The notes under the pieces: generated by a model
Databases searched by the model: none
What the model was told of the DNA's origin: nothing
What the model saw: the letters and a program-made list of their open reading frames with translations, nothing else
DNA from: Clostridium sp. UBA701
GTDB taxonomy: Bacteria > Bacillota > Clostridia > Clostridiales > Clostridiaceae
Assembly (NCBI GenBank): GCA_002298125.1
Contig: DBMJ01000016.1
Coordinates: 498,046 to 562,045, forward strand
DNA: 64,000 nucleotides
Direction: 5' to 3'
Position numbers and translations under genes: made by a program
In this document: positions 41,986 through 51,096 of the stretch, piece by piece
Numbering within the stretch: the stretch's first letter is position 1
How the letters are laid out: the number at the start of each line of letters is the position of its first letter

Positions 41986-42489
41986 TTGTTTGATATAAGA
42001 ATTTTTAGTAGAATGCCTGAGGAGAAGCGCTATGAAAATATGGCCATAATGCTTAAAGGAATGCTGCAGGAGGAAAAGGATACCCTAACACAGCTATGCA
42101 ATGCTTCTGCTCTTATTAACGCATTGCTTGGAAGAGTGAATTGGTGCGGCTTTTATCTTATGAAGCAGGAGGAGCTTGTGCTGGGTCCCTTTCAGGGCAT
42201 GCCTGCTTGTACAAGAATTCAAGTGGGGAAGGGCGTATGTGGTACTGCAGCAAAAACTAGGGAAACTATGCTTATAAAAAATGTGCATGAATTTGAAGGA
42301 CACATTGCCTGCGATGCAGCAACTAACTCCGAAATAGTTCTTCCTATTGTTAAGAATGGGGTGGTTTATGGCGTGTTAGATATAGATAGTGAGGAACTAG
42401 GGCGCTTTACTGAAATAGAGAAGCGCAGCTTGGAGGGCTGTGTAGAGCTTTTAAACCAATATGTAGACTGGGAGAAGCTGTGTAGGTAA
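41986..42489 (+). CDS. GAF-domain free methionine-(R)-sulfoxide reductase
   Basis: A 167-residue GAF protein of the fRMsr group. The three functional cysteines lie in GMPACTRI, GKGVCGTA and HIACDAATNSEIV. It repairs free Met-R-sulfoxide using thioredoxin. A TTG at 41986, 9 nt after AAGGTGG, is the best-supported start; an ATG at 41959 has no site and would add nine residues. The thioredoxin-like gene at 39830 is a possible partner, though not in the same operon. Confidence 0.87.
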   Translation: MFDIRIFSRMPEEKRYENMAIMLKGMLQEEKDTLTQLCNASALINALLGRVNWCGFYLMKQEELVLGPFQGMPACTRIQVGKGVCGTAAKTRETMLIKNVHEFEGHIACDAATNSEIVLPIVKNGVVYGVLDIDSEELGRFTEIEKRSLEGCVELLNQYVDWEKLCR

Positions 42490-42530
42490 AAGGAAGAGAT
42501 TAATAATGTTGATAAAATGGGGGGTTATTT

Positions 42531-43019
42531 ATGCGTTATGTAATTAGACAGAAGGTTTTTTCTCTAGGGGACAGTTTTACAATTCAGGATGAGCAGGGGG
42601 CTGATGTGTTTTATGTTCAGGGAAAGGTGTTTAGCTTCGGAAACAAATTATCCCTTTCAGATTGCTATGGACATGAGTTAATCTACATCAAGCAAAGGCT
42701 GATGACCTTCAGACCTACCTATGAAATATACAGGGGGGAACAGCTCATTGCAGTGATAAAAAAGGAGCTCTTTACCTTTTTTAACTGCAGGTTTGAAATA
42801 GAAACCATGGGCTATGGAAATATTGATATAGAAGGAGAACTTCTAGATCATGAGTATACCTTTATTAGAGGAGGCAGAACCATCTCAACTGTTTCAAAGG
42901 AATGGTTTACCTGGTCTGATAGATATGGAGTAGAAATAAATGAAGGAGAAAATCCTCCATTTATTTTGGCTTGTGTTATTGTAATAGACATGATCTGTCA
43001 TGAAGACAAAAACCATTAA
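42531..43019 (+). CDS. LURP-one-related (scramblase-fold) protein
   Basis: A 162-residue protein of the LURP-one-related/tubby-like fold: YVIRQKVFSLGDSF at the start, repeated beta strands with FSFGNKL and MTFRPTYEIY, and a hydrophobic last helix (FILACVIVIDMI). The bacterial role is unknown, with lipid binding a possibility. Start behind GGGGGG. It converges with the flavin reductase gene. Confidence 0.85.
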   Translation: MRYVIRQKVFSLGDSFTIQDEQGADVFYVQGKVFSFGNKLSLSDCYGHELIYIKQRLMTFRPTYEIYRGEQLIAVIKKELFTFFNCRFEIETMGYGNIDIEGELLDHEYTFIRGGRTISTVSKEWFTWSDRYGVEINEGENPPFILACVIVIDMICHEDKNH

Positions 43020-43032
43020 AGCTCTAGTAACA

Positions 43033-43614
43033 CTATTTGTGCTTCTTGTGTGATTTCTTTACAGAGTAACCAAAACTACCAAGAGCTTTTGTATGTAGTG
43101 GGAAGTATTCACCATGAGCGTAGGCCATGAGATCTGCCTTTTCTAGGTGGATCTTTCCATTTTTATCTATAAGTTTGTCCTCTACGTGTACTGCAAGGAC
43201 CTCAGCAATAAATAAATCATGGGTTCCAAGAGGAACAATGCTCTGAACTCGACATTCCATGGCTACAGGACATTCTGATAGCATGGGCACATTTACCTTT
43301 TGAGAGGGCTCTAGAGTAAAACCCATTTCCACAATCTTATCATTGGTCCTACCTGACCTTACTCCGCAATAATCTACCTTTTTTGCTTGAAATTTGGTAG
43401 GAAGATTTATTACAAACTCACCTGTATTTTTTATAAATTCATAAGATAATCTTTCAGGCCTTATAGCAATAGAAACCATAGGAGGTCTAGTACATGCCAC
43501 ACCAGCCCAGCCTACAGTAAATACATTTACTTTATTATCTTTATTCTTAGAAGTGATTAATACCACTGGAACGGGATTTAGCATTACGCTTCCCTTAAAA
43601 GTCACCTTAGACAT
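43033..43614 (-). CDS. Flavin reductase-like FMN-binding protein
   Basis: A 193-residue protein with the split-barrel flavin reductase-like domain: PVVLITSKNKDNKVNVFTVGW binding FMN phosphate near residues 16-36, then RPPMVSIAI and FVINLP. Members reduce free flavins or act as small FMN enzymes. Monocistronic, convergent with the LURP-one gene; no partner monooxygenase nearby. Confidence 0.87.
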   Translation of the reverse strand: MSKVTFKGSVMLNPVPVVLITSKNKDNKVNVFTVGWAGVACTRPPMVSIAIRPERLSYEFIKNTGEFVINLPTKFQAKKVDYCGVRSGRTNDKIVEMGFTLEPSQKVNVPMLSECPVAMECRVQSIVPLGTHDLFIAEVLAVHVEDKLIDKNGKIHLEKADLMAYAHGEYFPLHTKALGSFGYSVKKSHKKHK

Positions 43615-43684
43615 AGCTCTGTTCTCCCATCTTGCGAAAATATTTAATCTTAGTATTAGTATATATTATATTGTGAATTCATAA

Positions 43685-43719
43685 AACCCAATTTCTTAGT
43701 TGTCTAAGAAATTGGGTTT
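43685..43719 (-). terminator. Terminator of the ligase-ACP-synthase gene
   Basis: AACCCAATTTCTTAG pairs perfectly with CTAAGAAATTGGGTT. On the minus strand it is followed by TTAT. Confidence 0.65.
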
Positions 43720-43726
43720 TGCTTAA

Positions 43727-46700
43727 CTAAATATTTATATTAAATTCCCGGGCAGTTTCCATTAATATTTTTAGAGCATATACTATCTGCTCCTTTTTAT
43801 GCTCACTGGTTACACAGAATCTAAGTCTTGCTTGCCCTTTTGGTACTGCAGGGTATACTGCAGGTGGTACAAAAACTCCTCTTTTTAAAAGCTCACTGCT
43901 AAGCGCAAAGGCATCCTCATCCTTGCCAATCATAATAGGTATAATAGCTGTTTCTCCTGCAAGGCAGGTGTTAAGCTTATGTCTGTGAGCTTCCTCTACA
44001 AAGGTTCTTATATTTTCATGAAGCCTTTTTACCATGGAGTTATCTCTTCTAAGTATTCTAATGGCCTCTAAGGTAGCTGCTGCAGAGGGTGGGTTTATGC
44101 CAACGGAAAATACAAAGCCGGGCACATTGTATCTGAGGTACTCTATAAGTGCATAGCTTCCAGCAAGATAACCTCCGCAGGTGCCAAGTCCTTTTGATAG
44201 GGTACCCATCTTTATATCTATGTCATCGGGCTGAAGCTTGAAGTAATCATCTACTCCGCCCCCGTTTTCTCCTATAACACAAGCAGAGTGAGCCTCATCT
44301 ACCATAAGAAAAAGATTATACTTTTTCTTTAATCTTACGAACTCTGGTATTGGGGCAATGTCACCATCCATACTATATACACCCTCAACCACCAGAAGAA
44401 TCTTCTCATATAGTCCTCTTGCGTTGATTAAGATATTCTCTAGTGCATTAAAATCATTATGTGGGAATGCCTTAGAGGCACTTTTCGAGAGCTGTGTACC
44501 CTGCACTATGGAATTGTGGGACAAGGCATCATATAATATAAGGTCATTTTCATTACAGAAATTGCCAACCAAGGTAACGTTGGTAGAATGGCCACCCACT
44601 AATACAAGAGCTGCCTCGGTATGCTTCCATGAGGAAATCTCCTTCTCAAGCTCCTGGTACAGATGCTTTTCTCCGGCTAATAGTCTGCTCCCACTGGCTG
44701 AGGTACCGTACTTTGCAGCAGCCTCCTGTGCAGCTTTTACAGTATCAGGGTGGCCAGACATCCCAATATAGTTATAGGAGCCTAAGTTTAGTACCTCTCT
44801 TCCATCCACAGTAGATACATCCTTTAAAGAAGAATCATGGCAGATAAAATAGGGATTCCCCTGATTTTCTGTACTGCTTATCCTGTTCATAAAGGAGATA
44901 TATTCTCTAGATTCCTCAAATTTAGTCACAACTTTTTTAGGTGATGCATTGCTGGTGGAAGCTACCTCCTGTAGACTGCTTATTATACCAAGCTTTTTTG
45001 CTATAAGCAGGGATAAATCATCGATGTTACAGCAGCTTAAATATTCAGAGTCTGAAATTACAATTTTATATTTATCCTCTACCTTAACTAGGAGGCTTAT
45101 ACTATTTAGACTGTCACCACCAAGGTCATCTACAAAGTGAGAGCTATTTTTGATGTCCTCTGAAGCTATATTTAGCACCTCACTAAAAATCTTTCGTAGA
45201 TCTTCTTTGATTTCTAATAGCTCTTCACATTCACAGTACTGCTCTTTTACACTGACCTTTGGCATAATGGCAGTGGTGGTAAATTCCCTTAGGTTTAGCT
45301 CAGTACAGTTAAGAGTGCTATTCTCCAGCATTTCCTTAAGCTTTACTCTCTTTACCTTAATTCCACTAGCGGAGGGCAGTGGCTCTGAGGTTATGTACAC
45401 TTTGCTTACTTTTTTATTAATAGGCAGGGTTTTATTAATGTTATTTAATCTTTCTCCCAGCTGCTTTAAATAAGAATTTACAATAGCATCTTCTTTCATG
45501 TAAAGCACTAGAGCAATGAAATCATTTTTATCATCCTTTTTTGTACCAACAACAGATAACTGAAGTACACCAGGCAGATTAGAAAAATGATCCTCCAACT
45601 CATCGGGATAAACATTCTCACCAGATTCAACGATTATTACATCCTTTAATCTACCCTCTATACGCAGAGAGCTTTGTGTTAGGCTTCCCATATCCCCTGT
45701 AGCAAACCAACCCTTCTCATCTATATCTGAAGGATGCTTTATTCCACCTATCATTCTTCCACAGTGAAGGGAGCTGCCCTTTATTAATAGCTCTCCACAG
45801 CTGCTATCAGCATCACCTTGAATTTTATATTCCACAGAGGGAAGAGGAGTGCCAAGAAAACCCTTTAACCTGTTTTTTAGGCTATAGGATAGATTGCAGG
45901 AGGTTATGCCTACCTCTGTCATGCCAAAACCACAGGTGGTGTAGTAACCTAATCCGTTTACAAGCCTTAGGGTGTCGTAGGGGGCGTGACTACCTCCACA
46001 GATAATACACCTTATGCTGTTTCCTAGTACATTACTCAATATGCCTTTAAACAGCATATTCTTAGCAAGGTTAATACCAGCATGCACCTCTATTTTCTGT
46101 ACTAAAAGACTAGTGTTTAAAAACAACTTGAACATAGCTCTCTTTAAAAGGCTTTGCTGGCTTACTTTTTTAACCATACCATTAGCTAGATTGTTAAGCA
46201 GTAGGGGTACGGTTATTATATGAGTAACCTTGTGTTTTCTGCAGGTGCCCATTATGGTTTCTGGAGCCCTATCCTTTAAATAAACCAAGGTACTGCCTAA
46301 GAAGGTACACCATAGATACTGAGCCGAAAAGCCAAGTATATGGTGAAAGGGTAGAAAGGCCAATAGCTTATCGCAGTCACGAATTTTTATAATATCGTTG
46401 CTTTCATATATATACTCTGCGTTAAATATTTGCTGGCAAAGGGCCTCACCATTATAAATATATATCTTAGAGGTAGAGGTTGTACCAGATGTGCATAGTG
46501 CAATCTCATCCTCCCAATAGGGTATAATATCAATACTTTGATGTTCATCCATTAAGGTGTCTAGGGATATCTGTAATATATTATTTTTGGAAGGATATTT
46601 ATTCATTGATATAATTCCATGGGCATGGCATTCCTTTAGTAGATAGTCAGTCATCTCATTACTTAAATTTGCATCTATTAATACAACCTTATATCCACAC

Positions 46701-46978
46701 ATAAGCACTGCCCAAAATACTACGGGCCAATTTGGAGAGTTTTCAAGCTTTATTCCCACAAAGCTACCTCTATTTTCAGTTCCTAAAGTTCTTAATAGGA
46801 TACTGGCTGCCCTTTTAATATAAATTAGATAATCACTATTAGTCCGCTTTTTAATGCTGTCCTCTTCAGAATACTCACAGGATACAGCATCACCATTATT
46901 AAACATGATTTCATAAATACTCTTAAAGCACAAAGGGCTATTTCTCAGCCTTGAGAGATTAACCTCTGCTGTGTTCAT
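43727..46978 (-). CDS. Fusion: acyl-AMP ligase - acyl carrier domain - alpha-oxoamine synthase
   Basis: A single 1083-residue frame with three domains. (1) Residues 1-560: ANL adenylating enzyme with CTSGTTSTSK (about 162-171), GFGMTE (350), GWFATGD (427), RLKDVIIVESGENVYP (443) and the lysine of SGIKVKRVKL (about 541). (2) Residues 590-662: acyl carrier fold with DDLGGDSLNS, phosphopantetheine Ser at about 623. (3) Residues 690-1083: PLP alpha-oxoamine synthase with DEAHS (894-898) and the PLP Lys at about 929 in MGTLSKGLG. Expected chemistry: activate a fatty acid, load it on the carrier, condense it with an amino acid with loss of CO2 to give a 2-amino-3-ketone. The chain length and amino acid are unknown. 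ACP-synthase fusions are known (PigH); the fused ligase is notable. Confidence 0.9.
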   Translation of the reverse strand: MNTAEVNLSRLRNSPLCFKSIYEIMFNNGDAVSCEYSEEDSIKKRTNSDYLIYIKRAASILLRTLGTENRGSFVGIKLENSPNWPVVFWAVLMCGYKVVLIDANLSNEMTDYLLKECHAHGIISMNKYPSKNNILQISLDTLMDEHQSIDIIPYWEDEIALCTSGTTSTSKIYIYNGEALCQQIFNAEYIYESNDIIKIRDCDKLLAFLPFHHILGFSAQYLWCTFLGSTLVYLKDRAPETIMGTCRKHKVTHIITVPLLLNNLANGMVKKVSQQSLLKRAMFKLFLNTSLLVQKIEVHAGINLAKNMLFKGILSNVLGNSIRCIICGGSHAPYDTLRLVNGLGYYTTCGFGMTEVGITSCNLSYSLKNRLKGFLGTPLPSVEYKIQGDADSSCGELLIKGSSLHCGRMIGGIKHPSDIDEKGWFATGDMGSLTQSSLRIEGRLKDVIIVESGENVYPDELEDHFSNLPGVLQLSVVGTKKDDKNDFIALVLYMKEDAIVNSYLKQLGERLNNINKTLPINKKVSKVYITSEPLPSASGIKVKRVKLKEMLENSTLNCTELNLREFTTTAIMPKVSVKEQYCECEELLEIKEDLRKIFSEVLNIASEDIKNSSHFVDDLGGDSLNSISLLVKVEDKYKIVISDSEYLSCCNIDDLSLLIAKKLGIISSLQEVASTSNASPKKVVTKFEESREYISFMNRISSTENQGNPYFICHDSSLKDVSTVDGREVLNLGSYNYIGMSGHPDTVKAAQEAAAKYGTSASGSRLLAGEKHLYQELEKEISSWKHTEAALVLVGGHSTNVTLVGNFCNENDLILYDALSHNSIVQGTQLSKSASKAFPHNDFNALENILINARGLYEKILLVVEGVYSMDGDIAPIPEFVRLKKKYNLFLMVDEAHSACVIGENGGGVDDYFKLQPDDIDIKMGTLSKGLGTCGGYLAGSYALIEYLRYNVPGFVFSVGINPPSAAATLEAIRILRRDNSMVKRLHENIRTFVEEAHRHKLNTCLAGETAIIPIMIGKDEDAFALSSELLKRGVFVPPAVYPAVPKGQARLRFCVTSEHKKEQIVYALKILMETAREFNINI

Positions 46979-47005
46979 AATATCAACTCCTGTAAAACAG
47001 TGTAG

Positions 47006-47827
47006 TTATTTTGCCGTATAATGGTTTATTATTATGTTTTCAAATAATCTGTCTGGTAATATTTTTTTTACGAATAGGGCAAATTTCTGTGATATATAGC
47101 CAACCTCATATCTTAATGCTGGTCTCTTACTACTAATAATTTTATATATGAGCTTTGCTATAGCTTCAGGATCACAGCCTCCATTTTCATCCTTCTCTAT
47201 CACCTCCATGGCTTTAACAAATTGTGAATGATAAGGGGAAGCCTCATTGGCTTGCTTCACCAGCTTTCTGCTGCTTGTAAAACTTGTCCTAAAATCTCCA
47301 GGTTCAAGTATGCAAACCTTTAAGCCAAAGGGTTTTACCTCCTTACTAAGAGCTTCACTAAAGCCCTCTACCGCAAATTTTGAAGCACTATAAAAGCCCT
47401 GGAATGGAAGACCTATTACACCACCAATAGAACTGCTGTTAATTATCAGACCGCTTTTTTGGCTCCTCATTACTGGAAGAACTATATTGCATACCCTCAT
47501 TATACCAAAAAAATTAGTTTCAAAGATATACTTTGCTTCTTCTATGGTAGTATCTTCAATGGAACCTGATATGCCCATCCCAGCATTATTGAACAATACA
47601 TCTATCCTACCCTCCTTTTCTAGTACATAATCAATAGCTTCTTTGATGGATTCCTCCTTTGTAATATCCATAGGCAGCAGAATGAGATTTTCCATGGCAG
47701 AACCATCTTCCTTTGGAAGGGAGCGGCCGGTACCATATACCCTTATGCCCTTTGAGGCAAGATAATTTGCACAAGCTTTACCTATACCAGAGGTAGCTCC
47801 AGTTATAAACACTACTTTTTTGCTCAT
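47006..47827 (-). CDS. Short-chain dehydrogenase/reductase, partner of the fusion
   Basis: A 273-residue classical SDR: TGATSGIG for NAD(P) binding, NNAGMG, catalytic Ser in NSSSIGG and YSASK with Tyr and Lys. The C-terminal 70 residues (ALRYEVG...ILPDRLFENII) form the lipid- or steroid-type extension also seen in 3-ketosphinganine reductase-like proteins. It lies 27 bp before the fusion gene in the same operon, so reduction of the 3-keto product to an amino alcohol is the natural inference. Start behind GGAGG. Confidence 0.88.
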   Translation of the reverse strand: MSKKVVFITGATSGIGKACANYLASKGIRVYGTGRSLPKEDGSAMENLILLPMDITKEESIKEAIDYVLEKEGRIDVLFNNAGMGISGSIEDTTIEEAKYIFETNFFGIMRVCNIVLPVMRSQKSGLIINSSSIGGVIGLPFQGFYSASKFAVEGFSEALSKEVKPFGLKVCILEPGDFRTSFTSSRKLVKQANEASPYHSQFVKAMEVIEKDENGGCDPEAIAKLIYKIISSKRPALRYEVGYISQKFALFVKKILPDRLFENIIINHYTAK

Positions 47828-48078
47828 TTTTAACCTCCATTATAATAATATAATTTTCCATCTAAAGATATATTACATCACTGTACCATTTTGTAAATAT
47901 ATTTGTATAAAAATAACAGAAAATATGAAAATTATTATAGAAGGCTTCCATATGGTGTCTTATAATATAATTATAGGATAAAATAATAATGTAATTATAG
48001 GTAGGACCCTATTTCGGATAAGGTATAAGTAGGAGAGAAGCTTTAAGGTTATTGAAACTTGTATTGACGGAGGAGTTT
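47828..48078. other. Divergent intergenic region
   Basis: Promoters for the SDR-fusion operon (minus) and the exported protein gene (plus) are expected here. The sequence TAATTATAGG occurs twice (near 47967 and 47992). No well-spaced -35/-10 pair is clear enough to mark. Confidence 0.3.
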
Positions 48079-48609
48079 ATGAGCATAAAGGTAAAAAAAT
48101 TATTTGGAATTACCATATTATTGGTAATATCACTGACCGCATTTTTACTTACTATTAATAACAAATCAGAAAATTTTACAGCCAGCATAGTATCTACTAC
48201 CAATGAAAAATTTGATGAAAAACCGGCGGTTAAAGTTAATTTTAGGTGTAATTGGAGGAATATGCCCATTAGAATAAAGGCAGATAGCCTTGTAATTTCA
48301 TGGACAGAGGGTTGGGTAGTAAAGGATTATAAGATCAATTTAAACGGTAGAGAAGAAAATAAGCTCAAGGATAAGTATGTCACTGTGGAGAAAGACGGAT
48401 TACAAATCTTAATTGACAACAATTCAAATTTCCTTTCCTCAGAGGTTATTGAAGGTGAGATATTATTACTTCCGCAAAATGATGAGGTAGCTTCAAAGCT
48501 TGTATATTCTCAAGCTAATCTAAGGTATAAGCATAATAAGCTTTTAGGATATTTTTCTCATGCTGAATCTACCTCCTGGCAAAATAGTGATATTACTGTA
48601 TCAAATTGA
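48079..48609 (+). CDS. Membrane-anchored exported protein, unknown
   Basis: A 176-residue protein with a hydrophobic N-terminal helix (about 8-28), probably an anchor as no clear cleavage site or lipobox is seen, then a beta-rich outside domain I do not recognise. The ATG at 48079 follows GGAGGAG; an earlier TTG at 48052 would add nine residues before that site. It is divergent from the lipid-type operon, and a shared control region is possible. Confidence 0.7.
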   Translation: MSIKVKKLFGITILLVISLTAFLLTINNKSENFTASIVSTTNEKFDEKPAVKVNFRCNWRNMPIRIKADSLVISWTEGWVVKDYKINLNGREENKLKDKYVTVEKDGLQILIDNNSNFLSSEVIEGEILLLPQNDEVASKLVYSQANLRYKHNKLLGYFSHAESTSWQNSDITVSN

Positions 48610-48728
48610 TTAGGTTAAATACGTACAAGTAATTTTGTGCGTATTTTTTTATATAAGAAAAAGTATATACATAAATATCTAGTTGTTGTAATATTAATTT
48701 AATAATGTTAATTTAGGGGGGTTAATTT

Positions 48729-49268
48729 ATGAATTGGGACGTTATTAAAGAAAAACTAACAATGTCTACCAAGGTTTTCAGTAATCCAAAGGAGATTTTC
48801 CAGCATGTCAAGGACACCACTGAGTTTGATTGGCTTCAGGCAGGTATAATAGCAGTACTTGTAGGCATAGCTTCAGCAATTACAAAATTAAGTATTGGAT
48901 CCTTTTTTTCTGGTGGGATAGGAACCTTTGTAGGTTTTTTGTTAGGCATGGTGATTTCTGCACTGTTTGTCAGTCTTGCAGGGGGAACTGTCAGCTATCC
49001 AAAGATATTTAATCTAATTGCATTTATGGGGCTTCTTGAGGTAATAACAACTATAGTTGCGAGGATACCCGTCTTGGGTGGGCTTGTAAGCTTTGGAGTT
49101 GGTATCTATACTATTTATCTTATGGTCACAGGTCTTAGTGAGATTACTGGAGCCAAAAAGAGTACTCTTATTATATGTTATATAGTAGTTTTTGTAATTC
49201 TCCTTGTAATTGTTTTTATTATTGGCGTTATAATGGCAGCGGCTTTATCACAATTCTATCTTTGGTAA
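48729..49268 (+). CDS. YIP1-family membrane protein
   Basis: A 179-residue protein with a soluble N-terminus and about five membrane helices, matching the Yip1 domain layout: KVFSNPKEIFQHVKD before the first helix, then glycine-rich helices and repeated small residues. Bacterial members have no firm function. Start behind AGGGGGG; ends at a strong terminator. Confidence 0.82.
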   Translation: MNWDVIKEKLTMSTKVFSNPKEIFQHVKDTTEFDWLQAGIIAVLVGIASAITKLSIGSFFSGGIGTFVGFLLGMVISALFVSLAGGTVSYPKIFNLIAFMGLLEVITTIVARIPVLGGLVSFGVGIYTIYLMVTGLSEITGAKKSTLIICYIVVFVILLVIVFIIGVIMAAALSQFYLW

Positions 49269-49280
49269 TATAAGTACAGA

Positions 49281-49315
49281 AGGAACCCAGCATGGATATG
49301 CTGGGTTCCTTTTTA
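49281..49315 (+). terminator. Terminator after the Yip1 gene
   Basis: AGGAACCCAGCAT pairs perfectly with ATGCTGGGTTCCT around GGAT, then TTTT. Confidence 0.82.
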
Positions 49316-49326
49316 CAGTAAAGAGA

Positions 49327-50265
49327 CTATTTGATCCACACTTTTGTGCCAGTGGGTACAGTTTCATTTAAGTATTTAGCATTTTCAATTGAAAGTCTGA
49401 TGCAGCCATGAGAAATTCTCACTCCAAGTCTTCCGTCTACCACCTCTCCGTCATTATTTAAAAGTACAGAGTGGAATAGGTAATTTCCATAAAATTGAGT
49501 ATAGTACTTACAGATAACACTAGAATTTACTCTAAACATAGGACCTTTTTCACCGACCACAAAAAATCCTGTGGGAGTAGGAGTTGCAGGTGCTCCTAAG
49601 GAACAAAGCATAGATCTGAGCAATACCCATTTATTTTTACTACCTGTAAAGAAATTCACCTTAAATTTACTAGTATCTACCCAAATTAGATATTCTGTGC
49701 TGCTTACGATATCCTGTGAGTTAATATATTCCTCAGCACTACTTTCAGAGGGGGTGGGCTTATTCTTGGGATCAGGCTTATACATCATCTCCTCCGTAGG
49801 CTCCATATCTAACTTAGCCAAGGTTTCAGGACCAATGACTCCGTCAACTACAAGACCTGCTCTTTTCTGGAAGTCTATTACAGCAGCATAGGTTTTATCT
49901 CCAAATATGCCATCCTCTAATAGGTTATACCCAAATTTATTTAATTTCTTCTGAATTTCTAACATCTTATCCCCCCTGTCATTTATTTTATAGGTAGTTT
50001 TTATCTCAACCTGGGGCTTATTAGCTTCTACTACTTCAGGAATATCAGGCTTTTGTGGCTCTGTAGTCTCCCCATCAATTTTAGCTCCTCCTCGAGAGAG
50101 AAAGGTCTGTGTTGTCTCTTTGGGGAGCTCTTTTATTTTAAAGAACCTTATGGTTGTAAAACCCTTAATGTAAAATCGGTTTTGTGCTTGTAGGATAACG
50201 ATTATTATCAATAGAGAAATAATTATAAGTACAAATAGCTTAAGGAATCTTAATAGCTTTCCCAT
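49327..50265 (-). CDS. L,D-transpeptidase with peptidoglycan-binding domain
   Basis: A 312-residue murein enzyme: N-terminal anchor helix (about 8-30), a linker, a PG_binding_1 domain (about 95-155, FGDKTYAAVIDFQKR) and a YkuD catalytic domain with the active Cys in RISHGCIRLS near the C-terminus. It makes 3-3 crosslinks or attaches proteins to the wall. The ATG at 50265 lies 9 nt after GGGG; a TTG at 50280 overlaps that site. Monocistronic. Confidence 0.9.
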   Translation of the reverse strand: MGKLLRFLKLFVLIIISLLIIIVILQAQNRFYIKGFTTIRFFKIKELPKETTQTFLSRGGAKIDGETTEPQKPDIPEVVEANKPQVEIKTTYKINDRGDKMLEIQKKLNKFGYNLLEDGIFGDKTYAAVIDFQKRAGLVVDGVIGPETLAKLDMEPTEEMMYKPDPKNKPTPSESSAEEYINSQDIVSSTEYLIWVDTSKFKVNFFTGSKNKWVLLRSMLCSLGAPATPTPTGFFVVGEKGPMFRVNSSVICKYYTQFYGNYLFHSVLLNNDGEVVDGRLGVRISHGCIRLSIENAKYLNETVPTGTKVWIK

Positions 50266-50401
50266 GGAAATTAACCCCAAAATTACTCACAATATATTAT
50301 ATTGTTCTCAAGACTAAAAGGTGACCGCAGAAAGCATATTTTATCTAGGTATTTCTAAAACTAAGTAAGTGCATAAGAAGAGGAGGGTGAGGTGAGAAAT
50401 A

Positions 50402-51052
50402 ATGAAAATACTTGTTACTTCGGATTTTCACGGTGATTTTCGCTGCATGAGGAGCATAGTAGAGTATGCTGTAAAAAACCCAGTGGAAGGAATTTTTATC
50501 TGTGGGGATTTAGTAGAGGAATATGATGGTGAGAGCTTTTCTTTGCAGCAGCAAAAGCAGCTTAAGGATTATCTTAAGCTAAGAGAGCTATTTGATAGGA
50601 CTAATACTAAATGGTATTACATCTTTGGAAATAATGATCTGTTTGTGGTGCCTAAGGATGATGAGCATTATTTACCAAGTGGCAACAAGCTGTTTTTTGG
50701 CTATTCGCTGATACCCTTTGAGATGATCGTGGCGCCAAAGAGTTGCAAAGACAATGAGAAGGATATTGCCTACAGCTTAAGCATACTTTCTATAACTGAG
50801 AAGTCCATCGTGGTTGCTCATCAACCACCCTATGGATGTTTAGATAAAAACAGTGATGGAGAAAATTGTGGCAGTATATCTGTAAGAGAAATGATATTAA
50901 AAAATAGGCCTTATATTTACCTATGTGGTCATATGCATGAGGCAAGAGGAACACAGTATCTTGGAGAGACTCTAGTGCTTAATTGTTCTATTGGAGATGG
51001 TCACCATGCCTTTGTCATTGATTTAGAGGATAGGGGTGTAATTGAGTTTTAA
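50402..51052 (+). CDS. Metallophosphoesterase
   Basis: A 216-residue calcineurin-like phosphoesterase: SDFHGDF (metal ligands) at the start, ICGDLVEE, FGNNDLF, VAHQPPYG and CGHMHEARG, the full five-block set. Substrate could be a phosphodiester or a phosphoprotein. Cytosolic. The region upstream of the ATG is GAGG-rich. Ends at a perfect-stem terminator shared with hcp. Confidence 0.9.
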   Translation: MKILVTSDFHGDFRCMRSIVEYAVKNPVEGIFICGDLVEEYDGESFSLQQQKQLKDYLKLRELFDRTNTKWYYIFGNNDLFVVPKDDEHYLPSGNKLFFGYSLIPFEMIVAPKSCKDNEKDIAYSLSILSITEKSIVVAHQPPYGCLDKNSDGENCGSISVREMILKNRPYIYLCGHMHEARGTQYLGETLVLNCSIGDGHHAFVIDLEDRGVIEF

Positions 51053-51060
51053 GAAATAGC

Positions 51061-51096
51061 AGCCATAGGAGGTATTACTCCTATGGCTGGATTTTT
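51061..51096. terminator. Terminator between phosphoesterase and hcp genes
   Basis: AGCCATAGGAG pairs perfectly with CTCCTATGGCT, followed by GGATTTTTT; convergent genes on either side. Confidence 0.78.

Noticed and set aside
44358..44771. 137-codon forward frame opposite the oxoamine synthase domain
   Set aside because: Antisense to conserved PLP-enzyme sequence with Ser/Leu/Pro-rich shadow composition.
43727..47827. Calling the locus a proven sphingolipid or biotin pathway
   Set aside because: The oxoamine synthase could use Ser, Ala or Gly and various acyl groups. No ceramide synthase-like gene and no other biotin gene is in the window, so only the reaction type is claimed.
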